Assembly: GCF_023015625.1 (NCBI RefSeq)
Contig: NZ_JALKAH010000003.1
Span: 248,001 to 312,000, forward strand
DNA length: 64,000 bases
Reading direction: 5' to 3'
Source: Yoonia sp. F2084L
Lineage (GTDB): Bacteria; Pseudomonadota; Alphaproteobacteria; Rhodobacterales; Rhodobacteraceae
Positions 8,793-16,798 of this stretch are shown here, in pieces. The stretch's first letter is position 1, and the number at the start of each line of letters is the position of its first letter. The translations under genes were made by a program, and so were the position numbers. Below the pieces are notes generated by a model. The model searched no databases, was not told where the DNA came from, and saw nothing but the letters and a program-made list of their open reading frames with translations.

Positions 8793-9548
8793 TTAAGGCA
8801 GAATGGGTAAATTTGCGCCACTTCTGAGAGCCGCCGCAACCTCTGCCCGATAGCTTTCCTGATCCCCGCCGTGAGAATCGCCCTGATGCATGATCAGCGT
8901 CGGCGCCATCCGAAACGGGGTTTTCCCGTCTTGCCGCGCTTGCAGGATAAACAACTCTGGCGCGCGCCCTATGCGTCCGGCAATTGGCCTCACGATGACC
9001 GCGCCCAAGCGCCCGGCGAGCGCGTCCAACACTTCGGGCAAGCGTTCCATGCGTTGAATGAGGGTCAGATAGCCGCGTGGTCCCACGCGCCGCGCGCCGA
9101 CATCCAGCCAATCCTGCAACGGGGTGTCGCCGCCAAAGGCGATGTCCTTGCCGCTGTCTCGCGATGCGGATCCGGCGTTGCGGTCAAAGTAGGGGGGGTT
9201 CATCAAAACGTGATCAAACCGCTTTTGCCGCAGATCGGCAGGTAATGCGCGCAAGTCGGCTGCAATCACGTCAAATGGCAAGGCGTTTTTGATCGCGTTG
9301 CGCTGGGCAAGTGCGGCGTATTCCGGCTGCAACTCAACGCCGGTTACCGCCAGCCCCTTAACCCGCGCGGCAAGGCAAAGCGACGCGACGCCAACCCCGC
9401 AACCCAACTCCAATGCGGTTTGCCCCTGTTTTGCAGGCACTGACGCCGCCAAGATCACTGGATCAACCCCCGCCCGATAGCCGCGCCGGGGCTGCCAGAC
9501 CCGGATTTGACCGCCCAGAAAATCATCTTGTGTCAGGTCGTCAGTCAC
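8793..9548 (-). CDS. TrmN6-like tRNA1(Val) adenine-N6 methyltransferase
   Basis: A class I SAM-dependent methyltransferase of 251 residues. Motif I reads LELGCGVGVASLCLA and the N6-adenine/glutamine signature NPPY is present (VLMNPPYFDR). The opening, with LGGQIRVWQPRRGYRAGVDP, is typical of the YfiC/TrmN6 family, which methylates A37 of tRNA-Val. I chose the GTG at 9548, which overlaps the stop of the upstream DUF2007 gene by eight bases; another GTG lies six codons further out. Substrate specificity is by family only. Confidence 0.85.
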   Translation of the reverse strand: MTDDLTQDDFLGGQIRVWQPRRGYRAGVDPVILAASVPAKQGQTALELGCGVGVASLCLAARVKGLAVTGVELQPEYAALAQRNAIKNALPFDVIAADLRALPADLRQKRFDHVLMNPPYFDRNAGSASRDSGKDIAFGGDTPLQDWLDVGARRVGPRGYLTLIQRMERLPEVLDALAGRLGAVIVRPIAGRIGRAPELFILQARQDGKTPFRMAPTLIMHQGDSHGGDQESYRAEVAAALRSGANLPILP

Positions 9549-9759
9549 GGCCCAGATCAATCTCACCGTCGCGCATCACGGCCTCGGCCATGAACAGATC
9601 GCGATCCAGAACCATCAGGCGGCGCGGCATAATGCCTATGCTGCCTTCCAGCACGCTCATATTTACGTCAAAGGCGAACCAGTCTATACCCTCGCTGTCC
9701 AACAGGGCGGTTGCAAAGGCAAGGACGGTGGGGTCGTTGGTGCGCAAAAGCTCTTTCAT
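9541..9759 (-). CDS. DUF2007-type small signal-transducing protein
   Basis: A 72-residue protein (MKELLRTNDPTVLAFATALL, ending in RDGEIDLGRD). Its pattern of an N-terminal strand, a helix on changing position or copy, and ALLDSEGI matches the DUF2007 family, a small PII-like fold of unknown role. It is coupled by overlap to the methyltransferase downstream. The polyprenyl synthase gene is divergent, starting 56 bases away. Confidence 0.8.
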   Translation of the reverse strand: MKELLRTNDPTVLAFATALLDSEGIDWFAFDVNMSVLEGSIGIMPRRLMVLDRDLFMAEAVMRDGEIDLGRD

Positions 9760-9814
9760 AACCAAGACCTAAGACGCCCTTTTGCGGATGTCTATTCACA
9801 TGACGGAAACTTGC

Positions 9815-10813
9815 ATGAGCCTTGATCACGCCGCCACAAAACCACATGAACAATTGGCCGCGGCGCTGGCTGATGATCTGACCGCTGTAAACGCACTGAT
9901 CCGCGAGCGGATGGCATCAGAACACGCCCCACGTATCCCCGAGGTGACTGCGCATTTGGTCGAAGCAGGCGGCAAACGCCTGCGCCCAATGCTGACCTTG
10001 GCGGCGGCCCGGATGTGTGGCTATGACGGCCCCTATCATGTGCATCTGGCCGCAACGGTGGAGTTTATCCATACCGCGACCCTGCTGCATGATGATGTGG
10101 TTGATGAAAGCAGCCAGCGACGGGGGCGCCCTACGGCGAACTTGCTGTGGGATAATACGTCGAGCGTTCTGGTGGGTGACTATCTGTTCGCGCGGTCGTT
10201 CCAATTGATGGTTGAAACCGGTTCCTTGCGCGTTCTCGATATTCTGGCCAATGCTGCTGCGACGATTGCCGAAGGCGAGGTCTTGCAGCTGACTGCCGCC
10301 AGCGATCTGGCCACGACCGAAGATATCTATCTGCAAGTTGTACGCGGCAAGACTGCGGCGCTTTTCTCTGCGGCGATGGAAGTTGGGGGCGAGATTGCGG
10401 GTCAGGACGCCGTCACCAAACAGGCACTGTTTGATTATGGCGATGCCTTGGGCATCTCATTCCAAATCGTCGATGACTTGCTGGATTACGGCGGCACCAA
10501 AGCAACTGGCAAGAACGTCGGCGATGATTTTCGCGAACGCAAACTGACCTTGCCGGTGATCCGCGCCGTTGCCGCCGCCGATGTCAAAGAGCGAGCCTTC
10601 TGGGTGCGCACGATCGAAAAGGGCCGACAGAAAGAGGGCGACCTTGATCATGCAATCGCTTTGCTTGCCAAGTACGGCACGATGGAAGCCACCCGGCAGG
10701 ATGCCTTGGCTTGGGCGGAGAAAGCGAAATCGGCCTTGGATGCAGTGCCCGATCACGCCTTGAAACAGATGCTGGTCGATCTGGCCGATTACGTGGTGGC
10801 GCGCATTACCTAG
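9815..10813 (+). CDS. Polyprenyl diphosphate synthase (ubiquinone side chain)
   Basis: This enzyme builds the long isoprenoid tail of ubiquinone by adding isopentenyl diphosphate units to an allylic primer. It is 332 residues long. The first aspartate-rich motif is LLHDDVVDES and the second is QIVDDLLDYGG; GGKRLRPML and the GDYLFARSF region are also standard. It resembles octaprenyl/decaprenyl synthases (IspB type); chain length cannot be read reliably. The frame has earlier starts at 9788 and 9800. I chose the ATG at 9815 because MSLDHAATKPHEQLAA aligns with the usual N terminus of close relatives. Confidence 0.92.
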   Translation: MSLDHAATKPHEQLAAALADDLTAVNALIRERMASEHAPRIPEVTAHLVEAGGKRLRPMLTLAAARMCGYDGPYHVHLAATVEFIHTATLLHDDVVDESSQRRGRPTANLLWDNTSSVLVGDYLFARSFQLMVETGSLRVLDILANAAATIAEGEVLQLTAASDLATTEDIYLQVVRGKTAALFSAAMEVGGEIAGQDAVTKQALFDYGDALGISFQIVDDLLDYGGTKATGKNVGDDFRERKLTLPVIRAVAAADVKERAFWVRTIEKGRQKEGDLDHAIALLAKYGTMEATRQDALAWAEKAKSALDAVPDHALKQMLVDLADYVVARIT

Positions 10814-11871
10814 GCACGCCCATACAAGCCAAAGGTGCGGCCAGCAGCGTACCAAATCACAGCCAGCATGATCAGCCCGACAAGGCCATCCACGAAATAG
10901 TGCCAGCCCAGATGCACTGAGCCGAACCAGATGACCGTCGCGTAGATCGTGACTACAACGCCCAAGATGCGATGTAGATGGAATGCAGCAAAAACCCAAA
11001 GAAATGCCAATACGATGTGCATGGATGGCATCGCGGAAATCCCGCCGCCAAGCCCGGCGACATCACGTTCGTTCAGCTGCAAAAGATAGTCCTGCGCCAA
11101 GACAGCGCTAAACGGCCCTGCGGCCCCATTCTGTGCGGCCAATCGGTCAATCAAGGGTGCAAAAGTGGTGCCATCCCCGAACAGCACCCCATCATAAATT
11201 GGTCCGGCCGAGTGAAGCGCGTCGGCGCTGATCATCCCGATGAAAACAAAGCTGACCAAATAGGCGATTATATACGTGTAGCGCAGCGCGGGCTTGCTAT
11301 GGGCCGTGACGCAAACCGTATAGCCGATGATCATCGGGAGGAATACGGGGTGGTAAAGAATGTCGATCACTTTGGTCGCAAACGCCGAAGGCAACATGGC
11401 ATGTGTCAGAACCCAAGGATCATTACCGCCAAACAGTGCGCGGTCCCATGCAATGAACAGCCCATCAAACCCGTATCCTTCTGATCCAACAACGGTCGCC
11501 TTGTAGACGGTAAAGCATGACACAGTAACGATAAGCCCTATCAAAGCGATTGTGATATCGCTCCATCTGACCTGCGCCAAATAGGCACGATACCAAACCA
11601 TAGGGTCTGCTTGCTCTTCTGCGTTTGGATGACGTCTGTCGCGCAGCCTGAACCAAACAAACCTGGCCACGATCAGAACCGCGACGATCGAAGAAACGCC
11701 GATCCCATAACCGGTCGCGATTTTGGTCACATCCGTGATGCCTGCGTCTGATTGAAACACCAACAGGGCAACCGCGATCAGCGAAATCCCAACAACGGCA
11801 ACCCGAAACCTTGCGCCAATTTTGCTGGCAGCATCCGTTGTCGTGAAAGAAGAGGTAGTACCCGTTGTCAT
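10810..11871 (-). CDS. PAP2-superfamily integral membrane protein, Aur1/Ipt1-like
   Basis: A 353-residue protein with several membrane helices and a PAP2 core near the C terminus: SAMPSMHIVLA supplies one catalytic His and SVHLGWHYFVDG the second His with an Asp. This spacing fits the PAP2_3 branch, which includes inositol phosphotransferases as well as lipid phosphatases. The substrate is probably a membrane lipid or an undecaprenyl/polyprenyl phosphate; this is inference. The ATG at 11871 was preferred to a TTG two codons earlier. It converges with the polyprenyl synthase, overlapping it by four bases. Confidence 0.8.
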   Translation of the reverse strand: MTTGTTSSFTTTDAASKIGARFRVAVVGISLIAVALLVFQSDAGITDVTKIATGYGIGVSSIVAVLIVARFVWFRLRDRRHPNAEEQADPMVWYRAYLAQVRWSDITIALIGLIVTVSCFTVYKATVVGSEGYGFDGLFIAWDRALFGGNDPWVLTHAMLPSAFATKVIDILYHPVFLPMIIGYTVCVTAHSKPALRYTYIIAYLVSFVFIGMISADALHSAGPIYDGVLFGDGTTFAPLIDRLAAQNGAAGPFSAVLAQDYLLQLNERDVAGLGGGISAMPSMHIVLAFLWVFAAFHLHRILGVVVTIYATVIWFGSVHLGWHYFVDGLVGLIMLAVIWYAAGRTFGLYGRA

Positions 11872-12002
11872 CCGCAATGGCAGGCCAATTAGTGAAAATC
11901 ACCTTTGGCATAGCGGATCGAACAGGCATTGCATAACGCAATCAGCATTGACGCGCGCAACCCATTCCGGCTTGTGGCGAAAGGGTTGCGCGGCAGGTCC
12001 GG

Positions 12003-13037
12003 TTATTCTTCCGCGCGATTGGCGGCGACTGCTGCCTGCGCGCTTGCGACCAGTGCGGCACCGTCAAAGCCTTTCGCGTCCATCTCGGCGATCCATTCGA
12101 GGGTCACATCGGCACCTAGCGCCTTGATCCGGTCCGTCTCGGTCACGGACAATTGCGCAATCTCATTGCCATCCGCAGCCATCAGATCGCGACCTACAAC
12201 ATCACCTGTATCATGTGCACGCCCGGCCCATTTGCTTGCCATCATACCAGAGTTGGCATCAATGATCGCACGCAGGTCGTCGGGCATCCCTTCATACACA
12301 TCCTTGTTCATCGCCCAGATGAAGTAGAGGTTATAGAGCGCCTGATCACCTGCTACATCCGTGTGACTGTCGGTCAACTCGTCCAGCTTAAGTGACGGCG
12401 ACATTTCCCACGTGATCACGCCACCGTCGACAACACCACGGGACAGGGCTTCAGGAAACTGCGGGACTGGCATTCCGATAGGTGTCGCCCCGAGTTCCTC
12501 TAGCAGCAGGGTCGCAGGACGCGACGGACCGCGCAGTTTCAGTCCAGCAAAATCCTCGACCGTCTCGACGGATGCGCCACGCTTATGCACAATACCGGGC
12601 CCATGCATATGGGCTGCGATGACGTGCACATCGGCGAAATCGTCCATCAGATACTCTTGTGTGAATTCCCACGCAGCAGCGCTGGCCTCTTCACCGGATT
12701 TGGTGGTCATAAAGGGCAGTTCCATCGCCTCTGCCTCGGGGAAGCGGTTCGGCTGATAGCCGGGAATGACCCAGCCGCCATCAATCGCGCCGTCACGGAT
12801 CAAGTCATATTGGTTCGGGGCAGAGCCGCCCAATTGCATAAACGGGTACAGTTCAACCTTGATGCGGCCTTCGGATTGTTCTTCGATCGTATCAGCCCAA
12901 GGCTGCATGAAATAAGTGGGGTTCGCGCTGGCAGGGGACACAAAGTGCTGAAAGCGCAGTGTGACTTCCTGAGCGGTCAAAGTCGTTGCAGAAAGGCCAA
13001 GAGCGGCCACCATAGCGGTCGTTTTCATCAGGTGCAT
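12003..13037 (-). CDS. TRAP transporter solute-binding protein, DctP family, orphan
   Basis: A periplasmic binding protein of about 344 residues. It has a cleavable signal peptide (MKTTAMVAALGLSATTLTAQ) and the DctP/DctB fold: TLRFQHFVSP, the LPF motif in EAMELPFM, and the arginine-bearing LKLRGPSRPA, in the region that binds a carboxylate ligand in the family. TRAP systems need DctQ and DctM membrane subunits, but none is adjacent: sfsA/map lie on one side and the PAP2 gene on the other. The start is uncertain between ATGs at 13046, 13037 and 13028; I used 13037 because AAGGA lies eight bases upstream. Confidence 0.9.
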   Translation of the reverse strand: MHLMKTTAMVAALGLSATTLTAQEVTLRFQHFVSPASANPTYFMQPWADTIEEQSEGRIKVELYPFMQLGGSAPNQYDLIRDGAIDGGWVIPGYQPNRFPEAEAMELPFMTTKSGEEASAAAWEFTQEYLMDDFADVHVIAAHMHGPGIVHKRGASVETVEDFAGLKLRGPSRPATLLLEELGATPIGMPVPQFPEALSRGVVDGGVITWEMSPSLKLDELTDSHTDVAGDQALYNLYFIWAMNKDVYEGMPDDLRAIIDANSGMMASKWAGRAHDTGDVVGRDLMAADGNEIAQLSVTETDRIKALGADVTLEWIAEMDAKGFDGAALVASAQAAVAANRAEE

Positions 13038-13135
13038 AGGGTGCATCCTTTTCGTCAAGTTTTCAGGGGAAAGGCGTCACCGCTAGCGACACAGTAGATA
13101 TAGGGACCTAGGTCACTAGTTGCAAGTCATTCGCA

Positions 13136-13165
13136 AGAGGGGAAATCGTCAGCGATTTTCCCTCT
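13136..13165. terminator. Hairpin downstream of map
   Basis: Arms AGAGGGGAAATCG and CGATTTTCCCTCT (13 pairs, one G-T) enclose the loop TCAG. It lies just past the 3' end of map on the minus strand and before the TRAP gene. No T-run follows, so it is a weak or processing-type terminator. Confidence 0.5.
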
Positions 13166-13169
13166 CAGC

Positions 13170-13982
13170 TTATGCTCCGTAGGTTGGGTGGAACTTCCCA
13201 GCCGGAGACAACGTGAAAATCTGACACCCATCCGCTGTGATACCGATGGAATGCTCAAACTGTGCCGAGAGCGATTTGTCGCGCGTCACGGCAGTCCAGT
13301 CATCACCCAAAACCTTGGTTTCGGGACGGCCCAGATTGATCATTGGCTCAATGGTAAAGAACATGCCTTCTTCCAGCACAGCCCCCGTGCCGGGGCGACC
13401 ATAGTGCAAGACATTGGGCGGGGCGTGGAAGACACGACCCAGGCCATGCCCACAAAAATCACGCACAACAGACATGCGGTGACTTTCTGCATAAAGCTGG
13501 ATGGCATAGCCGATGTCGCCAAAGGTGTTACCGGGCTTTGCGGCCTCGATCCCTTTCATCAGGGCATCATGGGTCACTTGGATAAGGCGTTCCGCCTTGC
13601 GGGGCAGGTTGCCTGCGACATACATCCGGCTGGTATCACCGAACCAGCCATCGACGATCACAGTAACGTCGATATTCAGGATATCGCCGTCTTTCAGTTT
13701 CTTGTCACCGGGAATGCCGTGACAAACGACGTGGTTTACCGAAATACAGCTGGCGTGTTGATAGCCCTTATAGCCAATGGTTGCCGAAACAGCACCCGCG
13801 TCATCAACCCACTGTGTAATCAGGCGATCCAACTCGCCGGTGGTCTGACCCGGAAACACATGCTCTGCGATGCGATCCAAGATTTGAGCCGCAAGCTCCC
13901 CCGCCTTTGCCATCCCGGCAAAGTCGCTGGGCTCATAAAGCCGGATCCCATCTTTGGTCAGGTGCGCAGTGTTCGTTTCCAA
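13170..13982 (-). CDS. map: Methionine aminopeptidase, type I
   Basis: MAP removes the initiator methionine from nascent proteins. All five metal ligands are visible in order: the two Asp in NIDVTVIVDGWFGDTSR, His in GHGLGRVFH, Glu in FTIEPMI and Glu in QFEHSIGI. From the proposed start it has 270 residues, normal for the family. No ATG precedes the conserved domain; the best start is the TTG at 13982 (METNTAHLTKDGIRLYE), eight bases after AAGGA. The longer open frame upstream reads unlike MAP. sfsA lies upstream on the same strand. Confidence 0.94.
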   Translation of the reverse strand: METNTAHLTKDGIRLYEPSDFAGMAKAGELAAQILDRIAEHVFPGQTTGELDRLITQWVDDAGAVSATIGYKGYQHASCISVNHVVCHGIPGDKKLKDGDILNIDVTVIVDGWFGDTSRMYVAGNLPRKAERLIQVTHDALMKGIEAAKPGNTFGDIGYAIQLYAESHRMSVVRDFCGHGLGRVFHAPPNVLHYGRPGTGAVLEEGMFFTIEPMINLGRPETKVLGDDWTAVTRDKSLSAQFEHSIGITADGCQIFTLSPAGKFHPTYGA

Positions 13983-14037
13983 CGGGTCGTTCCTTTTACG
14001 TGTTACTGGGCGACATAGGCGAAGTCCGCAGCAATTT

Positions 14038-14739
14038 CTAGGCCCGGAAAGGGATCGGAGGCCCAAGTGTGATCGCCGCAGGGCTAATGATACAAGATTG
14101 TGCAAGAACGATCACGCCCGCGGCCGCCGCGCTGTCGAAAGCGGCTTTGTAAGCGGGGTCAATGTCGCCCGCCAAAGCGACTGCTTCGCAATCTGTTCGT
14201 TGTACCAGATAGAACATGATCGCGCGGTGTCCTTGGGCGACCATCTGCGCCAGTTCTCCTAAATGCTTGGCACCGCGTGCAGTGACGCTGTCGGGGAATT
14301 CTGCCAGACCCGGCTGCCGGGACAGGGTGACGCTTTTGACCTCAACATAGGTATCCGGTCCATTGCCACTCAGCAGAAAATCAATACGGCTGTTTTCGCC
14401 GTATTTCACCTCAGGACGGACCAGATCATAGGCAGGCAGGCCCGGAACCTCATGCGCCATCAGCGCGGCCTTTAACGCGCGGTTTGGTACAGACGTATCA
14501 ACACCCGTAAAATGCCCATTCTCATAGTCCACCAAACGCCAGCCGAACTTAAGCTTTTTCTTGGGGTCATCATTGGGTTCCAACCACACTTTCATCCCCG
14601 GTTCCGCCAGCCCCATCATTGAGCCGGGGTTGGCGCAATGGGCAGTCACTTCACGCCCGTCCCCAAGCCGAACATCGGCCAGAAACCGTTTGTAGCGCTT
14701 GATCAGACGGGCGGGGACAAGAGGCGTGGCAAATTCCAT
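14038..14739 (-). CDS. sfsA: SfsA family protein (DNA-binding/nuclease-like)
   Basis: At 233 residues this matches SfsA, named for an effect on maltose use in E. coli but with a fold that joins a nucleic-acid-binding domain to a PD-(D/E)XK-like nuclease. Visible family segments are RLIKRYKRFLADV, CANPGSMMGL, RIDFLLSG and YVEVKSVTLS, where the Asp and the E-x-K make up the nuclease-like centre. The ATG at 14739 starts the typical MEFATPLVPARLI. The next gene is divergent, starting 42 bases away. Confidence 0.92.
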   Translation of the reverse strand: MEFATPLVPARLIKRYKRFLADVRLGDGREVTAHCANPGSMMGLAEPGMKVWLEPNDDPKKKLKFGWRLVDYENGHFTGVDTSVPNRALKAALMAHEVPGLPAYDLVRPEVKYGENSRIDFLLSGNGPDTYVEVKSVTLSRQPGLAEFPDSVTARGAKHLGELAQMVAQGHRAIMFYLVQRTDCEAVALAGDIDPAYKAAFDSAAAAGVIVLAQSCIISPAAITLGPPIPFRA

Positions 14740-14781
14740 ATGCGCGCTATAACCTGTTACTCCAGACAGGAGAACCACCCG

Positions 14782-15504
14782 ATGCCAAACCCGACCGCCG
14801 CGATGCTTGTGATAGGCGATGAAATCCTCTCAGGCCGGACGCGTGATGCGAATATGCACTATCTTGCGGGGCAATTAACCGAGATCGGGATTGATCTGAA
14901 AGAGGTGCGGGTGGTGAGTGATGACCGCGACGCGATTGTTGCTGCGGTCAAGGCACTGTCAGTTCGCTACGCCGATGTCTTTACCAGCGGAGGGATTGGG
15001 CCGACCCATGACGACATTACCGCCGATTGTATCGCCGCCGCCTTTGGTGCGCATATTGACGTGCGCGATGATGCGCGCGCGCTCTTGCAAGCGCATTATG
15101 ACCGTTCGGGTCAGGAATTGAACGAAGCCCGCCTGCGCATGGCCCGCATCCCGGATGGGGCCGACCTGATCGACAATCCGGTCAGCACCGCGCCGGGGTT
15201 CAGCCTTGGAAATGTTCACGTCATGGCGGGTGTGCCGTCTGTGTTCAAGGCAATGGTTGCCAGCGTGCTGCCCAAGCTTACCGGCGGTGCACCGCTTTTG
15301 TCGCGCACTCTGCGGCTGATGAAAGGCGAAGGCGATATCGCGGGGCCTTTGGGGCAGTTCGCGCAGGACTTTCCTGATCTATCGGTCGGGTCATACCCGT
15401 TTCAAAAGGACGGCGTCTATGGGTCCAATGTCGTGGTGAGGGGCAGTGACGCGGCTGCACTTGATACCGCGATGGCCGCGCTTGAGGCGACGTTCGCCGC
15501 ATGA
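14782..15504 (+). CDS. MoaB/CinA-N type molybdopterin-binding protein
   Basis: A 240-residue protein with the MoCF-binding fold: AAMLVIGDEILSGRTRDAN at the start and FTSGGIGPTHDD in the middle, as in CinA N-terminal domains and MoaB/MogA. It lacks the C-terminal CinA deamidase part, so it belongs to the stand-alone competence/damage-inducible-like group whose role is unsettled. The ATG at 14782 was chosen over a far upstream open frame because the motif begins right after it and AGGAGAA precedes it. It overlaps the GNAT gene by ATGA. Confidence 0.87.
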   Translation: MPNPTAAMLVIGDEILSGRTRDANMHYLAGQLTEIGIDLKEVRVVSDDRDAIVAAVKALSVRYADVFTSGGIGPTHDDITADCIAAAFGAHIDVRDDARALLQAHYDRSGQELNEARLRMARIPDGADLIDNPVSTAPGFSLGNVHVMAGVPSVFKAMVASVLPKLTGGAPLLSRTLRLMKGEGDIAGPLGQFAQDFPDLSVGSYPFQKDGVYGSNVVVRGSDAAALDTAMAALEATFAA

Positions 15505-16226
15505 ACTTTCCAACCGCGCAAAAACTCTATGCCGTCATTGATGGCACTTGGCCTGCCTCGGCCAAACAGGCGCTGGGACCTTGGATGGTGCGATTGGATA
15601 ACAGCGGCAGCAGTCGGGTGAGTGCGACAACAGCAGAGATGCCCGTGACCGAGGCGGATGTGCCGGAAGCCGAACAGGCAATGCGCGAGGCAGGGCAGGT
15701 GCCGCTTTTTATGATCCGCGAGGGCGAAGATGCGTTGGACCAAGTTCTTGCCGCGCGCGGTTACGTGATCAAGGACCCGGTGAATATGTACGCAGCCCCG
15801 GTCCAGGACATCGCAACCCAGCGGCCCCCACCTGTGACAGCTTTTGAGATCTGGCCTCCGCTTGCCGTTCAGGTCGAAGTCTGGGCCGAGGGCGGCATTG
15901 GCCAAGGCAGGCTGGCCGTGATGGACCGCGCCCAGCAACCCAAAACAACACTGCTGGGCCGGGTGAATGATCGGCCAGCCGGCACTGTCTATATCGGGAT
16001 AGCGGCGGATTGCGCGATGATCCATGCGCTTGAAGTCGCTGATGCGCACCGCAGGCAGGGTCTGGCGCAGCACATGACACGAGCTGCTGCCTTTTGGGCG
16101 CAAAGCCACGGTGCGGACTACCTGACGCTGGTGACGACACAGGCGAATGATGCGGCAAACGCGCTCTACTCTTCCCTCGGCATGACGCTTGTGGGACACT
16201 ATCATTATCGGACCTTGCCGGAGTAA
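15501..16226 (+). CDS. GNAT-family N-acetyltransferase
   Basis: A 241-residue protein with a C-terminal GNAT domain. The acetyl-CoA loop reads HRRQGLAQHM and is followed by ANDAANALYSSLGM, the usual last helix and strand. The first 120 residues are divergent and may form a second, degenerate GNAT half. It begins within the last codon of the MoaB-like gene and is followed five bases later by the AhpD-like gene. The substrate is unknown; context gives no clue beyond the shared transcript. Confidence 0.85.
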   Translation: MNFPTAQKLYAVIDGTWPASAKQALGPWMVRLDNSGSSRVSATTAEMPVTEADVPEAEQAMREAGQVPLFMIREGEDALDQVLAARGYVIKDPVNMYAAPVQDIATQRPPPVTAFEIWPPLAVQVEVWAEGGIGQGRLAVMDRAQQPKTTLLGRVNDRPAGTVYIGIAADCAMIHALEVADAHRRQGLAQHMTRAAAFWAQSHGADYLTLVTTQANDAANALYSSLGMTLVGHYHYRTLPE

Positions 16227-16231
16227 TACGT

Positions 16232-16798
16232 GTGACAGACCAACCCACTGCCCTTGATCTGCCGATGGTTGATCCTTTACCTGAAGCGACGCAGAAATAC
16301 TTTGATGTCTGCTCGGACAAGCTGGGGATGATACCCAATGTCTTGCAGGCCTATGCCTTCGATATCGACAAGCTGAATGCGTTCACGGCGCTTTATAATG
16401 ATGTGATGCTGGCGGACTCTGGCCTGTCGAAACTTGAGCGCGAGATGATCGCGGTGACTGTGTCTTCCATCAACAAATGCTACTATTGCCTGACGGCGCA
16501 TGGTGCGGCGGTCAGGCAGCTTTCGGGCGATCCGAAGCTGGGGGAAATGCTGGTGATGAACTGGCGTGTTGCACCGCTTGATGCGCGCCAAAAGGCAATG
16601 CTGGAGTTTGCCGAACTGATGACCGTCGCCAGCGCCAAAATCGAGGAAAAAGACCGCGATGCGCTGCGGCAGGTTGGATTTTCGGATCGCGATATCTGGG
16701 ATATCGCAGCGGTCACTGGCTTCTATAACATGAGCAACCGCATCGCCTCGGCCACCGATATGCGTCCCAACGACGATTATCACGCCCTCGCCCGATGA
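16232..16798 (+). CDS. AhpD-like / carboxymuconolactone decarboxylase-fold peroxidase-related protein
   Basis: A 188-residue all-helical protein of the CMD fold. The redox motif C-x-x-C is present as NKCYYCLTAHGAAV, with the following His as in AhpD, which supports thiol-dependent peroxide reduction. The N terminus (LGMIPNVLQAYA) is typical of the peroxidase-related subgroup. Translation starts at a GTG at 16232, since no ATG precedes the conserved part. The stop overlaps the ATG of the OmpA-like gene (ATGA). Confidence 0.88.
   Translation: MTDQPTALDLPMVDPLPEATQKYFDVCSDKLGMIPNVLQAYAFDIDKLNAFTALYNDVMLADSGLSKLEREMIAVTVSSINKCYYCLTAHGAAVRQLSGDPKLGEMLVMNWRVAPLDARQKAMLEFAELMTVASAKIEEKDRDALRQVGFSDRDIWDIAAVTGFYNMSNRIASATDMRPNDDYHALAR

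Noticed and set aside
13188..14018. 276-codon plus-strand ORF opposite map
   Set aside because: It mirrors map codons; its product is rich in His and Gln with no recognisable domain. It is an antisense shadow of a G+C-rich gene.
15417..16205. 262-codon minus-strand ORF opposite the GNAT gene
   Set aside because: Codon pattern and composition are those of a shadow; the GNAT gene on the plus strand has motifs and overlaps.
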